The notes under the pieces: generated by a model
Databases searched by the model: none
The model's input: only the letters and a program-made list of their open reading frames with translations
Told to the model about the DNA's origin: nothing
Assembly (NCBI RefSeq): GCF_002095395.1
Contig: NZ_MJEI01000056.1
Location: 1-33,029 of the forward strand
DNA: 33,029 nt
Direction of reading: 5' to 3'
Origin: Williamsia sp. 1135
GTDB lineage: Bacteria > Actinomycetota > Actinomycetes > Mycobacteriales > Mycobacteriaceae
Shown here: in pieces, positions 1-6,973 of the stretch
Numbering within the stretch: position 1 is the first letter of the stretch
Layout of the letters: each line of letters starts with the position of its first letter
Translations under genes and position numbers: made by a program

Positions 1-2
1 GT

Positions 3-46
3 GGTGCTGCCGCCCGGCCCATCCGGGCGGCAGCACCTTGCGTTTC
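3..46. terminator. Strong 15-bp hairpin, probable intrinsic terminator
   Basis: Bases 3-17 pair perfectly with bases 23-37 around a 5-nt loop, giving a very GC-rich 15-bp stem. On the plus strand it is followed by TTGCGTTT. It could end a plus-strand gene lying left of the window, the minus-strand HNH gene that stops at 141, or both. The lack of a long T tract is usual for actinobacterial terminators. Confidence 0.7.
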
Positions 47-140
47 ACACTGTGGAATTGTCAATCTGCGTGCGCGGTCCCGAAGCGTTCTCGGGTACGC
101 GGGGGGTCGAGCGGTCTGAGAGTTGCTGTCAGAAAGTAGA

Positions 141-1355
141 TCAGGCTGCGAGTGTCATGGTTCGCCTGTTGTAGGCGGGTAAGGGTCTTCGTTGCGGGTC
201 GATATCGGCCGGCGGAATCAGCCACGGATGCCCATCGGACCCCATACTGATCTCCCATCCGGTGTTGTGGATTGCGCGGTGGCAGGTCCGGCACAGTAGG
301 CAGCCATTGCCCAATGTTGTGGTGCCACCGTCGGACCAGTAGATGATGTGGTGGCAATCAGACCAGGACGCTGATCCGCCGCATTTAACACAGCATTGGT
401 CGCGGATGATGATCGCTTTGCGGACAGCGCCGGTGAACAGGCGTTTCGAAGGTCCGACGTCGATCGGCACCCCGTGCTGGTCGAGGATGACCGATGCCAT
501 CGAGGAATCGCACGCCAGCAATTTCGCGAGGTGCTCGGTGATCGGTCCCATCCACTCCAGCGTCGCCCGGTCGGGGTGGTCGGCGGGTACGGATACGTTC
601 ACCTCGGTCCGCGGCGCCGACACGAATCCATCGCCGCCGCCACCGCCGCAATCGAGCAACTGATGCAACGCGTCAGCGCGGCGCTGGGTGTCACTGCGGG
701 CATCATCAGATCCATCGGGCTCTGGGCGTGGCCGGCTCCACAGGTCCAGCGCGGCGTGCAACTTCTCCCCGATCTGCGCATCCACATCGAACCGACCCAC
801 CAACCGTCCCTCACTGAACGCGTAGTCGAGTTTGTTGAGTGAGGGATCCTCAGCCGGGGTGGGTCCGCCGGTGTCGTGGGCGACCTGGTTTCCCAGACCT
901 TGGGCGATCTTCTCGATCTCGGTGGGTCGCGCTCCGGAGATGGCGTGACTCAACAATTTTCCTTCGAAGACGACTCGTTCCTCGTCGGTGATCCCGACGT
1001 CCGACCTGTCGTTGATCTGCTTGATCCCTTTGACCACGGCGTCGACATGCTCGGTGGAGAGGAATCCATCCCGGAAGTACCCGGCGGTGCGATCGAGCTT
1101 CGCGACGCCGGCGCCGATACGTAGCCAGCGCGATGCTGGTGCTGGGGCGGCGCCGTTGTCTTGCAGCCACTTCGACGGTGTGGTGCCGGCTTTCTTCGCG
1201 AACCCGAGCCGGTCGATCATCGCCGCACAGACCGACAGCTGCGACTCGGTCGCATTGCGCAGGGTGATCAGGTCTTTCGTCAGTGAAGCCAGGTCACCGG
1301 GATCGTCTGATACCACCAGACCGATCATGTCTTCAGTAGTGGCGCGGATGTTCAT
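141..1355 (-). CDS. DUF222 / HNH endonuclease domain protein (13E12 family)
   Basis: The protein has about 404 residues. The N-terminal two thirds is the helical DUF222 region typical of the actinobacterial 13E12 repeat family. The C-terminus carries an HNH nuclease module: a CVKCGG knuckle, the DCHHI core with catalytic histidines, a second cysteine pair (CLLCRTC) and HRAIH. A low-complexity run of glycines sits between the domains. The ATG at 1355 is chosen because GGGGAGGG lies 6 nt upstream; a longer frame to 1439 would run through the LexA-like operator. These proteins are presumed DNA nucleases, often multicopy, with unknown targets. Family members in M. tuberculosis are known LexA-regulon genes, which fits the box at 1398. 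Nothing indicates truncation. Confidence 0.93.
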   Translation of the reverse strand: MNIRATTEDMIGLVVSDDPGDLASLTKDLITLRNATESQLSVCAAMIDRLGFAKKAGTTPSKWLQDNGAAPAPASRWLRIGAGVAKLDRTAGYFRDGFLSTEHVDAVVKGIKQINDRSDVGITDEERVVFEGKLLSHAISGARPTEIEKIAQGLGNQVAHDTGGPTPAEDPSLNKLDYAFSEGRLVGRFDVDAQIGEKLHAALDLWSRPRPEPDGSDDARSDTQRRADALHQLLDCGGGGGDGFVSAPRTEVNVSVPADHPDRATLEWMGPITEHLAKLLACDSSMASVILDQHGVPIDVGPSKRLFTGAVRKAIIIRDQCCVKCGGSASWSDCHHIIYWSDGGTTTLGNGCLLCRTCHRAIHNTGWEISMGSDGHPWLIPPADIDPQRRPLPAYNRRTMTLAA

Positions 1356-1397
1356 CGAACCCTCCCCAGGTCGATCGACTAACACCAATCTAACCGT

Positions 1398-1413
1398 TCG
1401 AACAGGTGTTCGC
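1398..1413. promoter_or_regulatory. LexA (SOS) box upstream of the HNH gene
   Basis: The site reads TCGAAC-AGGT-GTTCGc. It matches the Gram-positive/mycobacterial SOS box (TCGAAC-N4-GTTCGA) at every position except the last. It lies 43 bp upstream of the ATG of the HNH gene, where a repressor would block its promoter. The inference is DNA-damage induction of the HNH gene. Confidence 0.75.
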
Positions 1414-1576
1414 AAGTAGTCTGAACGAACTAATAGCACTGGTAGTCAATGGATTCCAAGTCACCACGGACCAACTCGACTCGGACACAGTGTCTTCGAT
1501 TGAAGGCTACCAGCGACCCCTGACAGAGCGACCAGTTGTTTGCACGGGTAATTGGTTGCGCTGCTGCATGAATCGC

Positions 1577-1613
1577 AAAGGCACGATCGACGGTCGGAAA
1601 GGCACGATCGACG
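1577..1613. repeat. Two-copy 16-bp direct repeat, 21-bp period
   Basis: AAAGGCACGATCGACG occurs at 1577-1592 and again at 1598-1613. The 21-bp period is two helical turns, as for a pair of protein-binding sites. It lies between the HNH gene promoter and the LuxR-type remnant. No coding sequence is evident in 1440-1640. Confidence 0.55.
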
Positions 1614-1640
1614 CGGTTATCGGCACAGTCGGCGGAGGGC

Positions 1641-1845
1641 TCAGGCGTCTCCGCCACCGATGCCGGCATCACGGGCCCGGGCCACGGCTTCGACGCGGGT
1701 CCGGGCCCGCAATTTGGCCAGGATCTCACTGACCCGGTTGCGGACAGTCTTCGCCGACAGGAACAAGCGCCGGGCGATACTGGCGTGCCCAGGCCACGGG
1801 CCATCATCTCGAGGACCTCGCGCCCTCGCGCAGTGAGACGGCGGC
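1641..1845 (-). pseudogene. LuxR/NarL-type HTH C-terminal fragment, frameshifted
   Basis: Reading on the minus strand from about 1845, one frame gives the start of a LuxR HTH (RLTARGREVLEMMARGLG). After a 1-nt loss near 1780 the next frame continues with the recognition helices (IARRLFLSAKTVRNRVSEIL) and the usual tail ending AVARARDAGIG. Together they are a standard NarL/LuxR DNA-binding domain of about 65 residues. No ATP-binding, receiver or other N-terminal region can be found upstream, where unrelated sequence begins. It is therefore a gene fragment that is also frameshifted and should not be functional. It may be the scar of a deletion that removed the rest of a response regulator or LAL regulator. 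Confidence 0.7.
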
Positions 1846-2245
1846 AATGAGGACGAGACGTTCGACAAGGCCGGCCTGTACGTGCTCTACGTCCTCAACG
1901 ACTCCGGGCCGTTCATCAATTATCTCGGCGTGACGGTCGCCGCGGGTGCGATCGCCAGGATGGCCTTCGGTGAGTTCTTGGTCTTCCCGCTGGATCGGGG
2001 TCGTGAGCGTGCTGGCCGCCCTCCCGGTCATCGTGACGGTCGCAGCATCCGGCCTGCCCGGCTTCCCCGGCGTGGTCAGCGGCCTGTGGCTGGCTACCCC
2101 ACACCAAACCTTTGCTAACGAAAGGAGGTAGATATCTCCGATCGGGGTCGGGCGTAGAGTGACGCGCGCCACACTGGTTTACACACGCCACGACGGCAGC
2201 AGCCCGGACGACAAGTCCTCCTACCGCCCACAATGCACAGGAGCC
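1846..2245. other. Unassigned stretch with possible membrane-protein debris
   Basis: About 400 bp lack a convincing gene. On the plus strand 1882-1975 reads as a hydrophobic segment (LNDSGPFINYLGVTVAAG), and another frame, 1995-2131, reads as a second hydrophobic segment ending at TAG 2131. They look like pieces of a decayed membrane protein, but I cannot name the family. A near-perfect Shine-Dalgarno match, AAAGGAGGT at 2121-2129, has no start codon at a usable distance. The last part must hold the cstA promoter, which I could not pinpoint. Confidence 0.35.
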
Positions 2246-4510
2246 ATGGTGACCGTTACCAAGGAACGCGACTCGGATCCACACATCGATCTGATCAAAA
2301 CCGACCCCGATCTTCCCCCCGTCGCGATCATCGATCGCAGCCCGATGACCGTCGGCAAGCGCATCATGTTCGCTGTCATCGCGGTCATCGGCGCCATCGC
2401 CTGGGCCATCATCGCCTTCGTCCGCGGTGAGACCGTCAACGCGATCTGGTTCGTGATCGCTGCGCTGTGTACCTACGTGATCGGCTACCGCTTCTACGCG
2501 CGGCTGATCGAGATGAAGATCGTCAAGCCCCGTGACGATCAGGCCACCCCGGCCGAGGTCCTCGACAACTCGCAGGACTACATGCCGACCGACCGCCGCG
2601 TGCTCTTCGGGCACCACTTCGCCGCGATCGCCGGCGCAGGCCCCCTGGTCGGTCCGGTACTCGCCGCGCAGATGGGATACCTGCCGGGAACGATCTGGAT
2701 CATCATCGGCGCCGTGTTCGCCGGATGTGTCCAGGACTATCTGGTGCTCACCATCTCCACGCGACGTCGCGGCCGCAGCCTCGGGCAAATGGCGCGCGAC
2801 GAACTCGGAGACGTCGGCGGGTTCGCCGCACTCATCGCGGTGTTCGTCATCATGATCATTCTCATCGCCGTCCTCGGACTCGTCGTGGTCAACGCCCTGG
2901 CTGAAAGCCCCTGGGGCGTCTTCTCCCTGGCGATGACCATCCCGATCGCGCTCTTCATGGGCGTCTATCTGCGGTTCCTCCGACCCGGCAAGGTCTCCGA
3001 GGTGTCGCTGATCGGATTCGCGCTGCTGATGCTCGCCATCGTCATGGGGCGGTACGTCGGCGAATCGAGCTGGGGCTCCGACTGGTTCAGCCTGTCCCCC
3101 GTCTTCCTGAGCTGGGCGATCATCATCTACGGTTTCGCTGCCGCAGTGCTACCTGTGTGGTTGCTGCTGGCTCCGCGCGACTACTTGTCGACCTTCATGA
3201 AGGTCGGGACCATCGCGCTTCTCGCCCTGGGTATCGTGATCGCCCGGCCCGTGATGCAGGCACCCGCGGTCAGCGAGTTCGCGCACAACGGTCAGGGCCC
3301 CGCCTTCGCCGGTTCGCTGTTCCCGTTCCTGTTCATCACAATCGCCTGCGGCGCGCTCTCGGGCTTCCACGCGCTGATCGCCTCCGGCACCACGCCGAAG
3401 CTTATGGAGAAAGAGAGTCAGGCCCGCATCATCGGCTACGGCGGCATGCTCACTGAATCGTTTGTCGCGATCATGGCGCTGATCACCGCATGCATCCTCA
3501 ACCAGCACCTGTACTTCGCTATGAACGCACCCAAGGGCGTCACCGGCGGAACAGCCGAAGGCGCCGCCGAGTACGTCAACACCAAGCTCAACCTGTCGGG
3601 TGACCCGACGACCGCGGCATCGCTCGACGCCGCCGCCAAGGCCGTCGGCGAGGAATCGATCATCTCCAAGACGGGTGGCGCTCCGACGCTGGCGATGGGT
3701 ATGGCCGACACCATGCAGAGTGCGTTCGGCGGCGAATCCCTCCGATCGTTCTGGTACCACTTCGCGATCATGTTCGAGGCGCTGTTCATCCTGACCACGG
3801 TCGACGCCGGTACCCGTGTGGCGCGGTTCATGCTCTCGGACGGACTGAGCAATGTGAAGGGCGGCAAGCGCTTCAAGGATCCGTCGTGGAAGCCCGGTGC
3901 CTGGCTGTGCACGCTCATCGTCGTCGGCCTGTGGGGTTCCATCCTGCTCATGGGTGTCACCGACCCGCTCGGTGGCATCAACACGCTGTTCCCGCTCTTC
4001 GGTATCGCCAATCAGCTGCTGGCCGCCATCGCGCTGACCCTGATCCTGGTGGTCGTACTCAAACGCGGCCTCCTCAAGTGGGCGTGGATACCCGGTATCC
4101 CGCTGGCCTGGGATCTGACGGTGACCATGACCGCGTCCTATCAGAAGATCTTCTCGAACAATCCCGCGATCGGTTACTGGCAGCAGCACAGCGACTTCAA
4201 GAACGCCAAGGATCAGGGGCTCGGCGAGTTCAAGACGGCCTCGACCCCGGACGCGATCGATGCGGTGATCCGCAACACGTTCATCCAGGGAACGCTGTCG
4301 ATCGTCTTCGCGGTTCTCGTGCTCATCGTTGCGGCCGCGGCCGCGGTCGTGTGCGTCAAGGCCATTCGCAAAGGCGGGCTTCCGACCACCGAGGACGAAC
4401 CGGTGGAGTCGAAGATCTTCGCGCCGAGCGGCCTGATCGCGACCAGTACCGAGAAGGAGGTGGAGAAGGAATGGGAGAAGATCGGCAGACCGGAAAGGAC
4501 GTCCCACTGA
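2246..4510 (+). CDS. cstA: CstA family carbon-starvation / pyruvate-peptide transporter
   Basis: The protein has 754 residues and many membrane segments. It carries the CstA signature: HHFAAIAGAGPLVGPVLA, then an AQMGYLPG segment and a VQDYLVL stretch. E. coli CstA has about 700 residues. This one adds a charged cytosolic tail rich in Glu and Lys. CstA-family proteins import peptides and/or pyruvate when carbon is limiting and work with a small YbdD partner, which follows here. AGGAG (2239-2243) precedes the start. ATG 2246 leaves only 2 nt of spacing, so GTG 2249 is an equally good start. An upstream in-frame GTG at 2159 would add 29 residues of poor quality. The end overlaps the next gene by 40 nt, implying translational coupling. 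Confidence 0.95.
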   Translation: MVTVTKERDSDPHIDLIKTDPDLPPVAIIDRSPMTVGKRIMFAVIAVIGAIAWAIIAFVRGETVNAIWFVIAALCTYVIGYRFYARLIEMKIVKPRDDQATPAEVLDNSQDYMPTDRRVLFGHHFAAIAGAGPLVGPVLAAQMGYLPGTIWIIIGAVFAGCVQDYLVLTISTRRRGRSLGQMARDELGDVGGFAALIAVFVIMIILIAVLGLVVVNALAESPWGVFSLAMTIPIALFMGVYLRFLRPGKVSEVSLIGFALLMLAIVMGRYVGESSWGSDWFSLSPVFLSWAIIIYGFAAAVLPVWLLLAPRDYLSTFMKVGTIALLALGIVIARPVMQAPAVSEFAHNGQGPAFAGSLFPFLFITIACGALSGFHALIASGTTPKLMEKESQARIIGYGGMLTESFVAIMALITACILNQHLYFAMNAPKGVTGGTAEGAAEYVNTKLNLSGDPTTAASLDAAAKAVGEESIISKTGGAPTLAMGMADTMQSAFGGESLRSFWYHFAIMFEALFILTTVDAGTRVARFMLSDGLSNVKGGKRFKDPSWKPGAWLCTLIVVGLWGSILLMGVTDPLGGINTLFPLFGIANQLLAAIALTLILVVVLKRGLLKWAWIPGIPLAWDLTVTMTASYQKIFSNNPAIGYWQQHSDFKNAKDQGLGEFKTASTPDAIDAVIRNTFIQGTLSIVFAVLVLIVAAAAAVVCVKAIRKGGLPTTEDEPVESKIFAPSGLIATSTEKEVEKEWEKIGRPERTSH

Positions 4511-4701
4511 TCGAGACCCTGCGGCGTGGAGCCGGCGCGCTCCGCTGGTATGTCGGTTCCGTCATGGGCGACAACCACTACCGGCGGTACGTGATGCACC
4601 AGTCGGCACAGCACCCCGACGTCCTACCGCTGAGCGAGAGCGACTACTGGCGGATGCGCTACCGGAACCAGGACGCGAATCCGCAGGGGCGTTGCTGCTG
4701 A
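4471..4701 (+). CDS. YbdD/YjiX family (DUF466) small protein
   Basis: This 76-residue protein contains RWYVGSVMGDNHYRRYVMH, an ESDYWRMRY segment and the terminal NPQGRCC typical of the YbdD/YjiX family. Members are encoded directly after cstA or btsT-type carriers and are needed for their uptake activity. The ATG at 4471 lies inside the end of cstA in another frame, with AAGGAGG at 4454-4460 and a closer AAGGA before it. The overlap means it is translated from the cstA mRNA. A likely role is a cytosolic or membrane-associated accessory subunit of the transporter. It would be easy to miss because it is short and overlapping. Confidence 0.9.
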   Translation: MGEDRQTGKDVPLIETLRRGAGALRWYVGSVMGDNHYRRYVMHQSAQHPDVLPLSESDYWRMRYRNQDANPQGRCC

Positions 4702-4733
4702 ATCCCAGGGCCGGCGTGCGGTCGAGCGAAGTT

Positions 4734-5303
4734 TCAGTCGGGCAGGGTGGCGAAGAAGCGGCGCAGACTCTCGGTCCAGTAGTGCTCTTGGCGACGCTCG
4801 AGTAGTTGCCGAGAGCGCTCGCGTGCGACTGCGATCAGCAGCATCGTCAAGAACACCGAGAGCACCACGGCCGCCGTCGTGCCGTACATCCGCTTCTCGG
4901 CGGCCGACACCTCGCCGGCCCAGTCACCGTTTTCGTCGACGTTGATGGTTATGCCCGCTCCCGCCGCCGTGCCCGTGGGGACCGCGATCACGCCATCGTG
5001 CCGGCGGCCGTTCCACTCCCAGTGCGCTTGCACCGACACCAACGGTGCGCCCATGGTCTGTGCCGTGATCGGTGGGGCGGGCGTGTCGACCACTGCCCGG
5101 GCCTGGGAGATCATCATGGGCGAACCCGCCGGATCAGCAGCTTTCCAGACCATCACCCCGGCCAGCACCGGGATGGCGGCGGCGAGTGCAACGATCAGGA
5201 TCAGCCATCTGCGGAGCCGGATTTCGTAGCGATCGACTGGTCTGCTGAGCGCACCCGCCGGTGCGGCACGCTTGCTGTGCCCCATGTGTCTTCTACTGCG
5301 CAT
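4734..5303 (-). CDS. Two-TM membrane protein of unknown function
   Basis: The protein has 189 residues: a basic cytoplasmic N-terminus, a membrane segment at about 33-52, an extracytoplasmic domain of about 80 residues, a second membrane segment at about 140-160, and a basic tail (ARERSRQLLERRQEHYW). The outer domain contains a WEWNGRRHDGVI segment and a glycine-rich beta-like part. The layout and composition resemble the conserved two-helix membrane proteins common in Mycobacterium and Rhodococcus (Rv-type conserved membrane proteins). I do not recognise an assigned function. A GAGGGG sequence lies upstream of the ATG at 5303; a second ATG at 5285 is possible. The gene converges on the cstA-ybdD pair and diverges from the cupin gene. 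Confidence 0.82.
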   Translation of the reverse strand: MRSRRHMGHSKRAAPAGALSRPVDRYEIRLRRWLILIVALAAAIPVLAGVMVWKAADPAGSPMMISQARAVVDTPAPPITAQTMGAPLVSVQAHWEWNGRRHDGVIAVPTGTAAGAGITINVDENGDWAGEVSAAEKRMYGTTAAVVLSVFLTMLLIAVARERSRQLLERRQEHYWTESLRRFFATLPD

Positions 5304-5342
5304 CCCATCGACCCCTCGTCCGCGGCGGCCCGGCCGTCAATT

Positions 5343-5368
5343 CGATTGTCGCGACATTTGACGATTGT
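5343..5368. promoter_or_regulatory. Palindrome and direct repeats between divergent genes
   Basis: The gap between the membrane-protein gene and the cupin gene contains the perfect palindrome TGTCGCGACA (5347-5356). It also has two copies of CGATTGT, at 5343-5349 and 5362-5368, with a 19-bp period. This is plausible operator architecture, but the binding protein is unknown. Confidence 0.35.
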
Positions 5369-5436
5369 GCAACCGGCCGCGGCGCCGCCGTTAGTGTGGG
5401 CCTGCGCATCGGCAACCGAGGGAGCGGGACAAACAC

Positions 5437-5763
5437 GTGAGTCGACTGATCGAACTATGGACCGGCGAGGACGGCGAAAGTCACTACGCCGAACGCGAAT
5501 TCGACATACCCATCCAAGACGCGTTGCGCGTCCACGCCACCGTCACCCCCGCGGGCGGAACATACGAGTGGCACACTGCCCCGCACCGTCAGTACGTGAT
5601 CACGCTCACCGGCACCCTGCGTTTCACCACTCGGGGTGGCGACGAGTTCGTCGTGACCCCGGGCGACGTGCTCCTCGCCCACGACACCGTCGGCGGCGGC
5701 CACCGCTGGGAGCTGATCGACGACCAACCGTGGACCCGCATCTACGTCGAGCTGCCCCAGTAG
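5437..5763 (+). CDS. Small cupin-domain protein
   Basis: The 108-residue single-domain protein has a cupin-2 pattern. The first motif region is around GGTYEWHTAPHRQYVITLTG, and the second around GDVLLAHDTVGGGHRW. The first motif has a reduced histidine set (H46, H50) with Gln where a metal ligand is usual, so metal binding is uncertain. The GTG at 5437 follows a GGGAGCGGGA stretch. Proteins of this type are annotated as cupins of unknown substrate, close to small ectoine-synthase-like or RmlC-like folds. It is transcribed alone, convergent with the flavin reductase gene (7-bp gap). Confidence 0.85.
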   Translation: MSRLIELWTGEDGESHYAEREFDIPIQDALRVHATVTPAGGTYEWHTAPHRQYVITLTGTLRFTTRGGDEFVVTPGDVLLAHDTVGGGHRWELIDDQPWTRIYVELPQ

Positions 5764-5770
5764 AGGCAGA

Positions 5771-6862
5771 TCATCTATCCCGCCACGCACCGCGAACATA
5801 TTGCGGGCGATAGGGAGCGTCGTTTCGGCTGACCCCGAGTTCGTGCGCGGCCCGCAGCGGCCAGGCCGGCTCTCGGAGAGCTGCACGCGCGAGCAGGATC
5901 GCGTCGGCGGCTTCGGAGGTGAGGATCTTCTCGGCCTGCCCGGGCTCGGTGATCAGACCCACTGCTGCGGTGGGGACCCCCGACTGCTCGCGGATGCTCT
6001 GCGCGAACTCCACCTGGTATCCGGGGCCGACCGGGATCTCTGCGAGTACGTTGCCGCCTGTCGACGCGTCAATGAGGTCGACTCCGTGTGGTGCCAGCGT
6101 CGACGCCAACTCTGCGCTCTCCTGGGCGGTCCACCCACCGTCGGCCCAGTCCGTTGCCGAGAAACGTACGAACAGGGGTTTGCCCTCTGGCCATACCGCT
6201 CGGACAGCGTCGACGACCTCGACCAGGAAACGGGTTCGGCCCGCGAAATCTCCGCCGTACTGGTCATCACGCTGATTGGACAGCGGCGAGAGGAACTCGT
6301 GCAGCAGGTAGCCGTGGGCAGCGTGGATCTCGACGACGTCGAATCCGGCGTCGTCCGCGCGGCGAGCGGCATCAGCGAACGCACCGACGAGGCCGGCGAT
6401 CTCTGTGACGCTCAGCGCAGTAGGGACGTCGTAGCCCTCGAATGCGATCGGCGACGGGGCGCTGGTCGCCCAGCCTCCCTCTGCTGCAGGCAGGGAGCCA
6501 TCCTTGTCTGCGAAGGGTGAGTAGGTCGACGCCTTGCGGCCTGCGTGCGCCAGTTGAACGCCGATTGCCGAGTCCTGGGCGTGTACGAAGTCCACGATGC
6601 GCTTCCAGGCGATCGTCTGCTCCTCGTTCCAGATACCGGCGTCCTGCGGACTGATCCGACCCTCCGGGACCACTGCAGCGGCCTCCGTCAAGATGAGCCC
6701 GAAGCCGCCGGTGGCGTGCGAGCCGAGATGGACCAGGTGCCAGTCGGTGGGTACGCCGTCTTCGGCGAAGCAGCTGTACTGGCACATCGGCGCCAACCAG
6801 ACTCGATTCGCAATGGTCAGGTCGCGCAGGGTGATGGGTTCGAAGAGGGCGGGAGTACTCAT
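5771..6862 (-). CDS. Old-yellow-enzyme NADH:flavin oxidoreductase (YqjM-like)
   Basis: The 363-residue TIM-barrel flavoenzyme has the features of the YqjM/thermophilic-like OYE group. These include LAPMCQYS, where Cys and Tyr tune FMN, QLAHAGRK, and the substrate-binding HAAHGYLLHEFLSP with its histidine pair. The NQRDDQYGG loop and a C-terminal LLARAALREPAWPLRAA segment are also present. These enzymes reduce activated C=C bonds of enones, maleimides and nitro compounds with NAD(P)H. ATG 6862 begins the family-typical MSTPALFEP; the frame extends to 6940 but those residues are not conserved. The 111-bp gap from the acyltransferase gene suggests it may have its own promoter. Function is clear by family; the substrate is not. 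Confidence 0.95.
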   Translation of the reverse strand: MSTPALFEPITLRDLTIANRVWLAPMCQYSCFAEDGVPTDWHLVHLGSHATGGFGLILTEAAAVVPEGRISPQDAGIWNEEQTIAWKRIVDFVHAQDSAIGVQLAHAGRKASTYSPFADKDGSLPAAEGGWATSAPSPIAFEGYDVPTALSVTEIAGLVGAFADAARRADDAGFDVVEIHAAHGYLLHEFLSPLSNQRDDQYGGDFAGRTRFLVEVVDAVRAVWPEGKPLFVRFSATDWADGGWTAQESAELASTLAPHGVDLIDASTGGNVLAEIPVGPGYQVEFAQSIREQSGVPTAAVGLITEPGQAEKILTSEAADAILLARAALREPAWPLRAAHELGVSRNDAPYRPQYVRGAWRDR

Positions 6863-6973
6863 GCCATCGTCCAACCGACAACCGCGTCGATAGATTCCAT
6901 GCACTGCATCAGCGGTGGTTGATGGCCTGCTCACCGACATCTGTACCGCTGAGCTGACCGATCCGCTCGTGGA

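Noticed and set aside
1916-2788. Minus-strand open frame of 290 codons across the cstA start
   Set aside because: It is antisense to cstA for half its length, Asp/Arg/Gly-rich and without recognisable motifs.
3149-4507. Long minus-strand open frame (452 codons) opposite cstA
   Set aside because: It mirrors a strongly conserved transporter gene in high-GC DNA, is full of charged low-complexity residues and has no domain.
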